Shown: positions 1-12,341, counted from the stretch's first letter. The stretch is 64,000 nucleotides of DNA from Pseudoscleropodium purum (GCA_963969395.1 OZ017795.1:5022001-5086000); one strand, 5' to 3'. The notes: generated by a model not told the origin, from the letters alone. Program-made: numbers and translations.

Positions 1-1838
1 ATTTTGGTAAGTTTTAAATTTCTATAATAAAAATCAGAAACCACCCTTTTACATCACATATTTTAGAGGTCTTGACTTTACAATATTTATGCAAATCGAA
101 GTTTAAAAAAAACCCAATAAAATCCCTACATAACTACTTTACTTTTTGCACTACAAATAAAAGGTCTGGGACTTTAGGGGATTCAGAGATGCAAATTTTT
201 GAAATGATGCCATACAAAATTTCAAAAGGAATCATTTTTGGAACTAATTTTGAAGAATAGGGCAAATGTACTTGTAGTGCCATTGATGCAATTTTATACA
301 TGCATTGTCATAATTGTGAAGACATAAATCAAACCACAACCTTCCTAAAACCATCATCACTCTCACTCCATGTACATCTTTAAAATCAATATGTACATAT
401 ATTGAAGAAACAAACTTAGAACCTCTACCAAAAACTTTGACTTTTCAAAACTTTTGTACATAGTATCCAAATATCATGTTCTTTGGTGCATTAAAAACTC
501 CTTTCACTTGCTAATAAGAAAATATGAAAATTTGGCTAATTTAAGAACTTAATAGTAACTAGACACAATAGCAAAAAATGGCGGTTTGGAGGATTTCCAC
601 CTTAAGGTAGGGAGCTCTAAAAGTGACCTTGTTCTAAAAGTGACTTCTAACATAGAGGTGCATTTTGCTTTCTTCAATGTACCAACAATGTACATTTTAA
701 GAAGTGTTGATTCTAGTGACCACTGTGTTCCAACTTGAAAAATTCATAACTAATTCCACAAAGGTCCAAAAAATATGAAATGACTCAGGTTAAATGCCAA
801 TTTTGTGAGAACTACAAATGCAATCAGCTCTTAAAATGTCACTTTAAGAGCAGACTACCTCAGAGGACTGAGTCCAAATGTTTGTTGGAGGATTGCATGA
901 AAGTTTGGTACCTTACAAGGTCTGAAACAGCTTGAAATTTGAAGATCATGCGTCAATTGAGAAACTGAACTGCCCCCCTCAGTCTCAAAATCTCTTGATA
1001 ATTGTTCTAATGATTGATGGGTTTCTGTACTTGACCAGGCTTAACTTAACTTACTTTGTTTGTCCCCATCTGCGAGTTTACACCAAACCAAGGAGGTGAG
1101 TGGGTCAAATTTTTGAAGGTTTTGATTGGGCTGAAATCCAAAAGTCCTTGAAAAATGAGTCAAAACTATGAAATTAAATGAGAGGTCATGAGTCTCCAAG
1201 AAGGTTCAATGATGCAATGGTCACTGTCTCTTTGAAAGAAAAAAAAAAATAAGGTCCAATGACATGAAACACACTTTTTTTCCCTTGCATGGCATCAAAA
1301 GTCCTCAAATAGTAGTTTGGGCCTCTAGAATTATAGGCAGACTCACCTCAAGGAGGTGGGTTTGACTGAAATTCTTTAGATTTTCATTGAAAATGCCATT
1401 TTACAAATATTTGTTTGTTTTAAATTAGTATTTCTTTTCCCCATTTCATGCCCTCTTCATGTTTACAATTTTATGCCCCTCTTTTTTTCTTTTCTTTTGG
1501 GCATAAACCAGGCCTGAGTTGCACATGGTGATTGTGCAGATTGGAGAGGCTTTGGGAGTGACCCCAAGACATATGAAAAGCCATCTAAAAATATGCTTGG
1601 CCCCCTTTCTAAACCATCTGCTCCAACTCCAAAGGACCTGGCAATTTTTTTTTATTGAATGGGCCCCTGCAATTATACTCACATGTAAGTTAGGTATAAG
1701 TTACAAAACACATGTATATGATTGGAAAGATCTGATTGAGTTTACTAATGTGGCAGGGGTCCATAAACCATCCCTCTAAGCCTACCTACCATATTAATAA
1801 CAGGAATAGATATTTTGAAGAACATGTCACTCATTCTT
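1..1838. other. AT-rich intergenic DNA, no gene seen
   Basis: No open frame here has a convincing start, codon bias or recognisable domain. The longest frames (about 60-86 codons) lie on both strands of the same segment near 1,446-1,779, as expected by chance. The sequence is AT-rich with short homopolymer runs and reads as decayed repeat DNA. I see no RNA gene. Confidence 0.6.
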
Positions 1839-2772
1839 AATCCCTAAAGGTCAAAATTGCGTTTCTTTTGCAACATAGAAATTTTGGGTAGCTCACTACA
1901 AATGAATTTTTTATTTATTTTTGCTGAAATTTTCATAGAACATATGCCTAAGGAGTAGCTTTGAGGCTCAACAATTTTCATAACTTTTGACTACATGGCT
2001 CAAATGTTATTGCATAATATGTAATTTTCAATGCTCAATAGGTAGCCTAAAAATTTCTTTGAAAATCATTTTTTTTTTAAATAAAAATTTGAAATTGGTT
2101 TTCTAGATTCACATATATGTGGAAAGCTTTGAATCATTCCATTTTGATTAAAGAGATGGAAGTTATGAGGTGTTTTAGTTTGTAAGTAGTAATGGATTTC
2201 CTACTTGAAAATAAACTTTGAAGTCCTTTATTTAACTCAATCTTAATATGTTTTGAAAAAATAAAAACACAAAATGTAGATTCTTTATTACTGTATTATC
2301 ACTATTGGGATTTGAATTTTTCATTTTTATAATTAAATTCTTAACAATTTAGTGTTTTGAATGATTCTCTACTTCTTTCTACTTACTAGTTTTTCCCTAT
2401 ATGTTGTGCAATTCCAAATGATCTAAATTTTTTCAAGCATGTAGCCAACTTGACTTGAAGAATGAATTCAAAGAGTTACTATCATTTTGGACATTTTTTC
2501 ATACAAATGTGACCTTGTGAAGTGCAGCTTCCCGTATTTTCATAGGGCTAAAAAAGTGATTTTTGTCACTTCGAACACCAATATATCTTGCAATCTACAC
2601 AGTGGAAAATTCTGAAATTTTTAGCACATCTTTTCAAACTAGTTCACTACAAGATCCTATGATTACATGTGTCCCAAAATGTTTTGCATCTAAAATTTCG
2701 TGCTTGGATTAGAAATAGCAGTTTTGGAGCATTTTTGGTGAAAACATAGTCAAGGAGCTTTAGGGGGTAAAT
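1839..2772 (+). mobile_element. R1 dispersed element, copy a (about 0.93 kb, non-autonomous)
   Basis: This is one of six related blocks that I name R1. It opens with AATCCCTAAAGG and closes with CTTTAGGGGGTAAAT, which are inverted versions of each other, so short inverted termini are visible. Its interior aligns almost end to end with 11,447-12,341: shared landmarks include TTTTGACTACATGG, GGAAAGCTTT, TTTATTTAACTC and ATACAAATGTGACCTTGTGA. There is no open frame of useful length, so it is a non-autonomous or decayed element. The superfamily is not clear because no clean target duplication could be read. Confidence 0.7.
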
Positions 2773-3580
2773 AGGAGATGCATTTAGAACCCAAGCATTT
2801 AGTTTATAAACTCCCTATCTTAATCATGAATTACAATTTATCACCACCAAAGTGCTTTTTTGCATTTTCAGGGGATAGTGCAAATAAACAATCCACATTG
2901 GATTAATGAAGATATTTGCTGAAAATGGATGAAACTTGCAATGCTTGGATGAAAATACATTTAATCATCCCAAAATTTACATTCATCTAAAATAGAACAA
3001 TACTATCACAAGATTTGGTAGCAATTTTGTAATTTTGCAATTTCATTCACTAAAAAAGGAAGATTGTCTCAACAGATATTCTCTGTAAAAAAGTTACATG
3101 GCTTTTTAGCAAGAATTTGTTGTAATAATAAACCCATCACCATCTACGTTGGATTGTGATTACGCTTAATATTTCCACTTTTTCCATTTAGAAAGGACTT
3201 TTGGAGCTCCCTTTCTGATTTCTTGTGAATTTGGACATACTGTGATGTTCTCAAATGTTTAGAGTAAATCTTTAAAGAATACATTTAGATGAATGTTTCC
3301 ATCATTTGCACTTTGAAGAAAAAGAACAACATTTGACTTATTTTTAGTATGATATAGCATCATTTGTGATTTCTAAGTCAAGTAGGGCATCACTGAAAAC
3401 AATCTTAACAAAAGAATTTCAATACTAACAACTAACATGTTCAATTGGGCATGTATATCTAATTTGCTCAAGCAAGAGGCTCACAACCTCTTATCGTTGG
3501 GATTCTCATGGTCATTTTTTACAATTGTCTTTTGCCACTATACATTTATCCTTTAACCCCTTAGTGCTCTGATGCCCAAT

Positions 3581-3836
3581 TGTTACGGATCGATTCAACA
3601 AGGAAGTCAATGCTCTACTTGGATTGCATTCAAAGTAAATCAATACTAAATTACAACTAAATTACAACAACGACAAGAAGAATCAAACTTACACATTGTG
3701 GTAAAATCATCTTATCTTCATTAAGCAAAATGTCAAGTGAGGAACAACCCTCTTCTCATGGTTATTAAAGACAAGGGAGAGACCAACTAACCCTAACCAT
3801 TACAACTGTTCACTTGTTACGAACCGGTTTGTAACA
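3581..3836. mobile_element. Solo LTR of a retrotransposon (256 bp)
   Basis: The block begins TGTTACGG and ends GTTTGTAACA, the TG...CA ends with a short inverted repeat (TGTTAC/GTAACA) typical of LTRs. It is flanked on both sides by the same five bases, CCAAT (3,576-3,580 and 3,837-3,841), which is the 5-bp target duplication made by LTR-retrotransposon integrases. No internal retrotransposon coding region or second LTR lies nearby, so it is best read as a solo LTR left by LTR-LTR recombination. Read on the minus strand it has a TATA-like stretch followed by T-rich sequence, so minus is the more likely orientation, but I leave the strand open. Confidence 0.82.
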
Positions 3837-5043
3837 CCAATTTTTGAACGACAAACGAATTGAAACTAATATTTCTTTCTCATTATTGCTTGGATGATAG
3901 TCATCCTAATTTGTAAAGATACATTATCAAGTTGTAGTCCTATTAGCAGTTGAATTTGGTATTACTAGAGTGCATATTTTTCTATAATTACAAAAAAGAA
4001 GTATGTCAAATGGTTGACCAAGCCAAAATTGCATTGACTCTAGTTCATAACTAGATTTGCAAGATGAAGGCATAGACTTAAAAAATACAAGACTTTCAAA
4101 AAATCACCATGTCAAGAGATACTCATTCAGATTCATCCATTCCAACAAATTTTACTGAAAAAAATGATAGTATTTTTTGCTTGTAATCAAATTTAGAAGG
4201 AATTTTGAATTTTTCCTTTCAAAATTTATAAAAAAAATATTGGTGATAGCATTGATGAATCTAACCATATGGATGGAATCTAAAACTTTACTTGTATATC
4301 AATTCTAAAATATTCTTCCAAATAGTACTTTATGATGATTTTTCTCAAATCATCAATTTTAGAAAACACTTTATATGTTAAGGAGTTCCATATAAATGAA
4401 CTACAAAATTCCTACACTATGTATGTTGTATGAGGTCACTATTTATTCTTGAAGTCTTTTATTCTTATTTTCCAAAGATGAAATCACATTTCATTTATAA
4501 TTTGTAAAATTTCTAAATTGTTTTGTGAAATTTGAAATTGCTAAGATTTATAAGGAAAAAGTGATTCATATCAAACTAAAAATTAGCTAAAAAATCTGAA
4601 AATTTAAAATATGTTGGATGTGTATAATTGTTGTGAGTATCACAGAGTAAAATTATTTATCTTCTTTTTCTATAATTAAAAAATTAATGTCATTGCAAAA
4701 TTGGTATAATTCGATATTATTTTAACCTATACTAATTCAAATACTACTATTTTAATAAATTAGTATCATGTTCAATTTTAGAACAATTCATTGTAATGGA
4801 AAAAAAATGAGCTTGTGAGGAATTTTGAAAAATTGGCAAAATTGGTACACATGAGAAGCCCATGAAGGTTGAAAACAAGGTAAAGCAAGAAAAAAAACTA
4901 GAAATTACTCAAGGAAATTACAGAATCCTATTTTAGATGACTTCATCCAACTACCAAACATTTTTGGGTTCTAGATGGGTTGGGTGAATGGAAATAGGTT
5001 GCACAATTTAAAGACCCATTTTTTTTTGAGAGGTGCCCAAGAC

Positions 5044-5110
5044 TTAAGAGCATCTACACACGCACTTGCCAAATTTGATGAATTAAAAGTTTACATCTAT
5101 TTTTGAGGAG
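5044..5110 (+). repeat. Terminal fragment of a Harbinger-like element
   Basis: It starts TTAAGAGCATCTACA and continues into CTTGCCAAATTTG and TTTACATCTATTTTTGAGG. The same order of words occurs inverted at the right end of the element ending at 15,616. The TTA before the GAGCATCT end is the usual 3-bp target of PIF/Harbinger elements. No matching opposite end was found close by, so this is treated as a fragment. Confidence 0.45.
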
Positions 5111-5775
5111 TCCTCACAATTCTTATCCTTCATCTTTAATTTACTCATCAAATATGCTCCATAAATAATCAATTAATCAATTACCAAGTGAAATATGGGC
5201 TAAATTTTAGTAAATTATAATTGAAGGGCCATTGCTTGATACACTAGGATTGAGTACTATGAGAATTTTTGTTGGGCCCTAAAGTATTTCTCATCCAAAT
5301 TTGACATGTGTCATGCTTTTTGAAGGCCAAGGTATTTTCATGCTTTAGGATAGTGTAGGTAGTTACTGCATCTTTTGAGGTAATAGTGTAAAACCAATGA
5401 CAAGCCTAATAGTACAATAGTCATGGAATAATTTTTGTACACGTGGCATGTAGCCATTGAACAAAAATCATTTTCAAATCCCTACATTGAAACACTCAAT
5501 CTCCAAATTCTCTTCCTTCTTCTTCAATTTCTTTCTTCGTGCAACAAAACATAATTTAGATTGAAAAATTCAATTTCTCATTTTTCCACTTCATGTAAAC
5601 CTTTTACATTCAATCCTAAACCCTAATCTCTTCAACGTTTTTTTCTTCAATCTTATGATACTGAAATTTTTCTTTCTCATGTTGCTAAAATTCTCTAAAA
5701 TAAATTCATTTGAATTTGTTCTCTAAAATAAATTCATTTCATAGAACAAATTCAAATGAGTTCATTTGAAAGAAT

Positions 5776-5965
5776 GCATTCAAATGAATTCATTTGAATT
5801 CAATCTCTCAAATGCATTCAAATGAATTCATTTGAATTCAATCTCTCAAATGCATTCAAATGAATTCATTTGAATTCAATCTCTCAAATGCATTCAAATG
5901 AATTCATTTGAATTCAATCTCTCAAATGCATTCAAATGAATTCATTTGAATTCAATCTCTCAAAT
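5776..5965. repeat. 38-bp tandem repeat, five copies, palindromic core
   Basis: Five consecutive 38-bp units start at 5,776, 5,814, 5,852, 5,890 and 5,928, identical by eye. Each contains a perfect 22-bp palindrome centred on GAATTC (core CAAATGAATTCATTTG) followed by CAATCTCTCAAAT. Two shortened, diverged units that lack half of the palindrome follow to about 6,025. The array could form hairpins or cruciforms on either strand. Near-identity of the units suggests recent expansion. Confidence 0.92.
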
Positions 5966-7674
5966 GCATTCATTTGAATCTATTTTCTCAAACGCATTCA
6001 TTTGAATCCATTCTATGAAATTAAATAAATTGAATTCATTTTTATGAAATTAATTAATTTGAATTTGTTCTATGAAATTAATTGTACAAAAAATTAATTA
6101 AATCCTTCAATAAATATAGTTTCAATTATTTTTCTACAACCAATTACATTTTTCAAAGTCAATCATAATGCATAATTCATAAATCAACAAAATTAATTAA
6201 TTTGAATATTTGATTTACATAATACATGTGTATATGAAGAAGCATAAACAAAGTTATATTGTCACTACCATGTACATATATCACACAACCAAATTGCACC
6301 ATTGTTGACTTTTCAAAAGGAATTATTGCTTTTTTTTTAATCATGTGGCTGCAACTTCAACGTCATTTTTTTTTAATTCACATTGCACGGTAATGGAGGG
6401 TGGTCTTAGGTTTTTTTAATCTCATCTAACGATTGTTATTTTTTAATTGGGGGGGACAAAAATAGGTTGTCTAACAATTCTTAGGAGATAGATGCTCTAC
6501 ACAAAAGAATGAAATTAGGTTGCCTTCCTAATTAGGTTGCTTTACTTCAGATTAATTACCTCATGGATCAATGCTTGTACGCATGGAGGGGTATGCAACT
6601 CTGTGAATTGTGCCTTGAATTGGTGCACTAATCTATGCCATATACATGGCTCTGGATTAAATGCATTATTGTACAACAGAGACAATATTTATATAGTGTG
6701 GATTGTCAAGAAATTAGTGTGGAGCAACCTAATTTCACCATTTTGTGTAAGTGTTCAATCTGAAATCCCTATCCAATTGTAACTCCATTGTTAGGCCCAA
6801 TTGCATTTTCTTGGACCCCAGTGAAGTATAAATTGTAAAGGTGCTTAGCATTATGACAACTTTAGAGTGAGTTGGGATTGAAAGGGTTAGAATTGGATTG
6901 AAAAGATAAGGTTTCATAACTTCAAGGAACACTACCATGCAATTTAGAGGCAAACAAAAGGTTCATTCATTATTTCTTTGATTTAAAGGGACACTTTTGA
7001 ATTACCATTGCAATAGTGTATGGGGTTCAAAGAACCACATTAGATTCTGAATGGATAAGATCATAAGAATAGCCCCCCTTAAAGACAACAAAAAGAAGCT
7101 ATATGGTTTTGCTTGACCACCTACAATATGTCTTTTTTTAACCAAAAATTGAGTTGATTGAAATGTATGTGTAAAAATCTTTGATTTGCCGTATTATTGT
7201 AAAAAAAAATTGGTGAATCCGATCAAACTAGATATGTGCAAAAACCAAAGGGATGACAATGGATCATCCTATATTGAGCACTAAATTTGACTTCAAGATC
7301 AAGTGATCAATGTAAATTTTTTTCAACTTGTTTTTTGGTAGGACATAGTCAATAGTGGTAGTATATGAGCATGAAAATGCGAGCATGTAAGCTTCAAACA
7401 TGTATATAAGTAGATATACTACAACCATTGAAGATGCTTGTAATATAAACATTTATAATATAGATATCTATATTATAGTTATACTATAATCATAGAAGGA
7501 TTCTATAATATTGATAACTATAATATAGGTATATAGTCTTCTAGGCTCATGTGCTTAGACTCTTAGGCTGACATAATAGCAACCTTTAGACATAGTGGAT
7601 ACCATGACATAATGGCTATATAGATTTTGAAATAAACCTCGCCCCAAGGTTATGGGGTAGCCAAGTTCTATTTG
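5966..7674. other. AT-rich intergenic DNA, no gene seen
   Basis: After the degenerate end of the satellite the sequence is AT-rich with no credible coding frame. The frames near 6,537-6,953 overlap on opposite strands and show no domain. Near 7,440-7,550 there are repeated TATAATATAG-type words, probably simple-sequence decay. Confidence 0.5.
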
Positions 7675-7689
7675 AAAATGCATCGGATA

Positions 7690-8554
7690 CTCTAATCATG
7701 TAGCACAACTCAAGGCAAACTTGATAGTGTGATACACTTTTTGTGAATGTAGTTATTAGGCACTCAAGGTGTATAGTGACACTTTGTGTCACTATGCACT
7801 CCCCCCTTCAATTTTTATTTAAATTTTTTTATTTTATCACCCCCACTCACCCCTACCTATCATTTAGAATTTGATTAAATTTTTTTTATTTCACCCCCCT
7901 CACCCTCCACCCCTTCTTGTAATCTTCAAAATCAAAGTTCTTGACAAACAATATGGGACAATTGATCATGTATCAAATACTGTATTCGTATTCAATACCC
8001 GTATTCAATACACGTATCTAATACCCGTATTCGGTACACGTATTCAGTACGCATATCCAATACCCATATTCAGTACCCATATTCATATTCGTATTCAATA
8101 TTTGTATTTTATATTTGAACGGCTCAAATTAAATTTCACAAGATCAACATCTTGTGATTTTTTGAGAAATCAACGTCAATTTTGAGGGTAAGCATTTTTT
8201 TTCAAAAAAAATCAACTGCTCACAAATTTTTTGAGAGATGAGGGGGGGAACTAATGGGAAATTGGGGTGGCAGGCGAGTTTCAGTCTATAGTGTGTCAAC
8301 AACCTCAACAATCTAATGACATTTGGTAGAATTTTGATAATATTTGGATCCACTCACTTACTCTTGCCTCTAGATACGGTAATCATATTGTTTGGCATTA
8401 ACAGCCCTCCTCCTATTATTTTCATTTAGTTTTATTTTGTTCCTTTTTAGTCTATACTCGTTTTTCTTCATTGTCCACAACCGTTGGACTTGGCTGTTGT
8501 GTAATGTTTTGTTTTTAATGCAATAGTTCTTCCATTTGTTCAAAAAAATAAAAT
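7690..8554 (+). mobile_element. LINE-like retrotransposed insertion with 15-bp target duplication
   Basis: The 15-base word AAAATGCATCGGATA occurs directly at both edges (7,675-7,689 and 8,555-8,569). The right edge is preceded by an A-rich tail (CAAAAAAATAAAATA). Long direct repeats with a 3' A-rich tail are the signature of target-primed reverse transcription, so this is a LINE or LINE-mobilised insertion in plus orientation. The last 200 bases, rich in T with TTTTGTTTTTAATGCAATAG, resemble a non-LTR retrotransposon 3' end. No reverse transcriptase is present, so it would be strongly 5'-truncated or non-autonomous. Confidence 0.72.
7981..8105. repeat. Degenerate CGTATTCAATACC minisatellite
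   Basis: Within the insertion, about eight diverged copies of a 13-14-base unit (variants of CGTATTCAATACC, CGTATCTAATACC, CATATTCAGTACC) run in tandem. It is older than the 38-bp array because most units differ by one to three bases. It creates a frame with repeated Tyr-Pro-Ile residues that should not be read as a protein. Confidence 0.75.
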
Positions 8555-8569
8555 AAAATGCATCGGATA

Positions 8570-10019
8570 AGGGAGACAGTTGTGAGTTATCTTCTGATAA
8601 GAATGGGGAGACAAACCCACTAAGATACGAGCGCCGGTAACGTACACGCTAAAGCTCTACCAGTGTTTTACCTCTGGCTGAAAAGAATATTATAAGCTAT
8701 TCCGTGCACTGTACATTGAATCTGGACACCGGTGAGACCAGATGCACTACAATTCTGGGATGGTTTTAAATAAACCCAAGGCTAATGGTAGTTGAAGCTA
8801 ATTTGGGTAACTTGGATTTGGGAGCAATGAGTGGGCTACTTATTATCTTTCTAAATTCCGCTTGGCTTACCGGTATTATTGGAAATGTAAATGTAGTCAG
8901 CCTGAGTAATATTATATGCAATATCAGACTAGTGGTTTATAGTTATATAGTTATATATAGTTACAGCAAACACTAGAGTTAACTTAATTGTAAAGTGAAA
9001 CCCAGCTTGTAGAAGGGGTGTCAGAGGAGGGTTTAACTGAGAATAGCACAAAAGAAAGACAACACCAAAGTCCATCATACCAAGTTTGGCTGCTTGAAAG
9101 AGTGCTGTCCTCTTTTTTTTCAAACTACTACTCATCGTCCGTCGTTGCACATACATTATAAATTCACTATACTACAAACAACATTTTAAAACCCCAACTC
9201 TCATCAATATAAGGTGGGTTCTCCCAAACCACCACTTTTTGCTTTTGTGCCTAATTATTATTGTTAGATTACTCAAATTTTCATATTTTCTTGTTGGCAC
9301 TTGAAAGGACGTACTAATGCACCAAAGAACGTGACATTTGAATACCATATGCAAAAATTAGGAAGGAACAAAGTTTAATTCTATAACAATTTCTTTCACA
9401 TAGGTACATAACTAATTTGGAAGATGTGCATAGAGTGAAGATGGTAGTTTAGAATCAATGGTACATTTGGAGGTGCCCACCTTATAACATCTAACTTCCA
9501 CCCAAGTCTCCCATCCTTATTTTCTTACTATAAGAACTAATTGTTTTTTCATCCTACAAGAACTAATTGTTCTTTCATCCTATAAGAACATCCACCTAGA
9601 TTATGGAACCAAATATATGATCCACTTGGAAAAATGAAAACTTTCTAGTAGACTTTCAAGTCTTCAAAACATCTTTCGATTAGAACACTCGTCAACATAC
9701 AAGTTACTCCAAATTCTCACTAGTGAACAATCTTACAAACCCACACATATCTTCGTAGACAATTTCAACTCCATCTACCTTGTTGTAAACCACGAAGTAT
9801 TTGATATCACCAACAACCACTATAATGAAGTCATGCTTCCATCCCAATTGTTAGAATATTAACCCCTAAATGCCAAAGTACCATATTTTTGCACTAACTA
9901 AACTTTGAAGTTAAATATATTTTTTTATTAAAGTATTATTTTTATATTTCATTAAAAAAAAATGAATATGCTTTAAAGTTTATTTTAAACATCAAATGTC
10001 TAATTTTGAATTTTAAAAA
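8570..10019. other. Intergenic DNA, no gene seen
   Basis: The first 200 bases are less AT-rich than their surroundings and include a minus-strand word resembling a tRNA A box (TGGTAGAGC), but no cloverleaf could be built. A 30-base unit around ACTAATTGTT is repeated about twice at 9,529-9,590. No coding frame is convincing. Confidence 0.45.
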
Positions 10020-10240
10020 AATGATTTTTCTATTGAAAATTTTGTACATGGGTGTCCATTGCAAATCCATTAGGAAAAATCGAAACCCTGATGTGGTGCT
10101 CATGTGGTACAAGTAGTGCCACATTAGTTGCTTTCATTAAAAATAAAAAAATAAAAAACAGTTTTAATTCCTTTCTAATTGCACTTGGGAGGTTCAAAAT
10201 TCATAGACCTCCTGAAGGCTGAAATTTTTTGTAATGTTAT
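10020..10240 (+). repeat. R2 MITE-like repeat, copy a (partial)
   Basis: Shares with 25,980-26,295, in the same order, GATGTGGT, GTGCCACAT, TTTCATTAAAAA, CTAATTGCA and a final AAATTTTTTGTAATG-type end. The same words appear inverted at 32,590-32,905. The left end is not clear in this copy. No coding capacity. Confidence 0.55.
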
Positions 10241-10750
10241 TTCTTTTTGGTATTAGAGAATCTTAGAGATGAATCTTGGTGAGATCTTGGCGATGAACCT
10301 CTAAAATTTCTCAAACCAATTACACTTACTTTTGCTTTTATTTGCTTTCATTGTGAGGTGATAGTTTTCCCCAATTGTTTTCAAAATTGCTGGTTTGGAT
10401 ACAAGTGTATGTTTTAGATGTGGATACTTTCCTTCTACTGGTTTTGCATTGGCATGTTGTAAAGTATTAGATTCTTTCTAGATGTCCATTAGAAGTTTTA
10501 ATTGTAAGTTTTTGAATTTGAGTTGTGGGATTACTTTTGAAAAATCTCTAGAACTTGTACTACCTTTACTACATGAGATTCCTAAGCATTGAGATCTTTC
10601 AATCAAGTTATATATGTTAGCTATGGTAAAGTTAATTATGAAGTGTATGCAATGTGGAATTGTGAGCCAAAGTTTGAGAAAAATATATGACAAAATTCCT
10701 TAAAGCACCCAAGTTGGGGTGTGATGGAACATGGTGTTGTGTTTCTTTTG

Positions 10751-11011
10751 CACTAGAAGATTTTTGGGGGCTCCAAAAACCTGTTTTAGGCTTGTTCCTC
10801 CACAGTTATTTCCCTCAATAGACGGAATGGCTTGATATCAGGAAAAAAAATTAAATTCTTCAAATGCTAAATTTTTTTTTTAAATGTGGAAGGGGGAAGT
10901 AGTGACGTGGTAGGGACTTGGCCACGTCATTCCACTGCACCAAACTTGTTCCCTGCATTCATAAGCTGCGATAACTTGCAGGCTTCCGGAGGCCTCCAAA
11001 ATCTTCTAATG
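10751..11011. mobile_element. Foldback MITE with CACTA-like ends (261 bp)
   Basis: The left end CACTAGAAGATTTTTGGGGG and the reverse complement of the right end (CATTAGAAGATTTTGGAGG) match over about 24 bases, giving clear inverted termini. The interior holds a second inverted pair around GTGACGTGG / CCACGTCA, a G-box-like core near 10,910-10,930. The CACTA start suggests the CACTA (En/Spm) superfamily, but the 3-base flanks (TTG left, TAA right) do not match, so assignment is tentative. Confidence 0.6.
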
Positions 11012-11446
11012 TAAGCTTACTATTCTTAGTTTAGCCTTCCTTTGATATCCTTTATGCAAACTAGGTTCACTTTGCGATTAACTTTAATATGTAGAATTTA
11101 TTTCAAAAGAATATCATTAATTGCCATTTACATTTGGATCATATTTTATACGAGCATAATCCCTTTCTTTGAGTCTTCAAGAATATTGGAAGCTTATCAA
11201 GTAGATCAAAGACAAACATTTTGGATTGTGAACCATTAATTTTTTATTTAACTTATGCATACTAACAAATATGAAACAATATATATGATTGAAATTTGAA
11301 GGGAAATTTACATTCATAAAAAAACAAAAATAAAGAACAATCAACTAAGGTTTTGATGGGGTTCCAATGGGGTTCTAGTCTCTTGGGAGCTAGCCTCTAG
11401 TATGGAAATCACAAGTATGTTTGAATACCACCAAATACCAAACATC

Positions 11447-12341
11447 AACTAAAGGGCCAAACTATATTTTGCCATTGTGGTCAGTTCACTACAAATGAAA
11501 TTTTTATTTTTTTCCTTGAAGTTTTCATATAATATGGCCCAAGGAGTATCTTAAGGCCCAACAATTCTCATAATTTTTGACTACATGGTTCAAATGTTAT
11601 TGCATGACATGTAATTTTCAATACATAGCAAGCAACCCAAAAATTTCTTTAAAAATCTTATTTTCCAAAAATAAAAATTTGAAATTAGTTTTTTAGAGTC
11701 TTATATATGTGGAAAGCTTTTAATCATTTCATTTTGATTAATGAAATGAAAGTTATGAGGTGTTTGATTTTGTGGGTAGTATTGGATCTCCTACTCTAAA
11801 ATAAACTTTGGAGTCCTTTATTTAACTCTATTTGAAAAAAATTTGAAAAAATAAAATATAAAAATTTAGGTTGTTTATTACTACATTACAACCTTTGGCA
11901 TTTTTCAATTCCATAATTAAATTTTTAACAATTTTGTGTTTTTAATCATTCTCTACTTCTTTCTACTTACTATTTTTTTCCTATATGATGTGCAATTCCA
12001 AATGTTCTAAAAAATTCCAAGCATGTAGACAACTTGCCTTGAAGAATGAATCCAAAGAGTAACCACCATTTTGGACAATTTTCCATACAAATGTGACCTT
12101 GTGAAGTGTAGTTGCCTGGTTTTTTGTGAGGCCAAAAAAGGAATTTTGTCAATTCAAATGCTAATCTACATGGTAGAAATTTCTGAAATTTCTTCGACAT
12201 CTTTTAAAAATAGCATACTACAAGATCCTATGGTTACATGTATCCAAAAATGTTTCTCTTCTAAAATTTGGTACTTGTGTTAGAAATGGCAGATTAGGAG
12301 TTGTTTTTGATGAAAACATAGTCTAATCTTTAGAGGTTAAA
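11447..12341 (+). mobile_element. R1 dispersed element, copy b
   Basis: Aligns along its whole length with 1,839-2,772 by many shared words, from TTCACTACAAATGAA near the left end to GAAAACATAGTC near the right. The right terminus is CTTTAGAGGTTAAA; only ten bases later TTTAACCCCTAAAGG begins, so another repeat terminus abuts it. No coding frame. Confidence 0.7.

Larger units (their letters stand above)
2773..5775. other. AT-rich intergenic DNA with repeat fragments
   Basis: No gene is seen. The stretch holds the solo LTR at 3,581-3,836 and, near 4,430-4,620, a block that recurs near 12,400-12,600 and 22,080-22,260 (shared core CAAAGATGAAATCACAT). Around 5,480-5,640 a CT-rich stretch with AAACCCTAA resembles a plant 5' leader, but no coding frame follows it. 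Confidence 0.5.

Noticed and set aside
5776..5965. CRISPR-like array
   Set aside because: The 38-bp units are directly adjacent with no unique spacers, and the setting is eukaryotic; it is a satellite.
7871..8185. 104-codon frame with repeated Tyr-Pro-Ile phrases
   Set aside because: It is the translation of the CGTATTCAATACC minisatellite inside a retrotransposed insertion.
8585..8680. Possible tRNA on the minus strand (A-box-like TGGTAGAGC)
   Set aside because: I could not form an acceptor stem or T arm, and no B-box-like word sits at the right distance; at most a worn SINE fragment.
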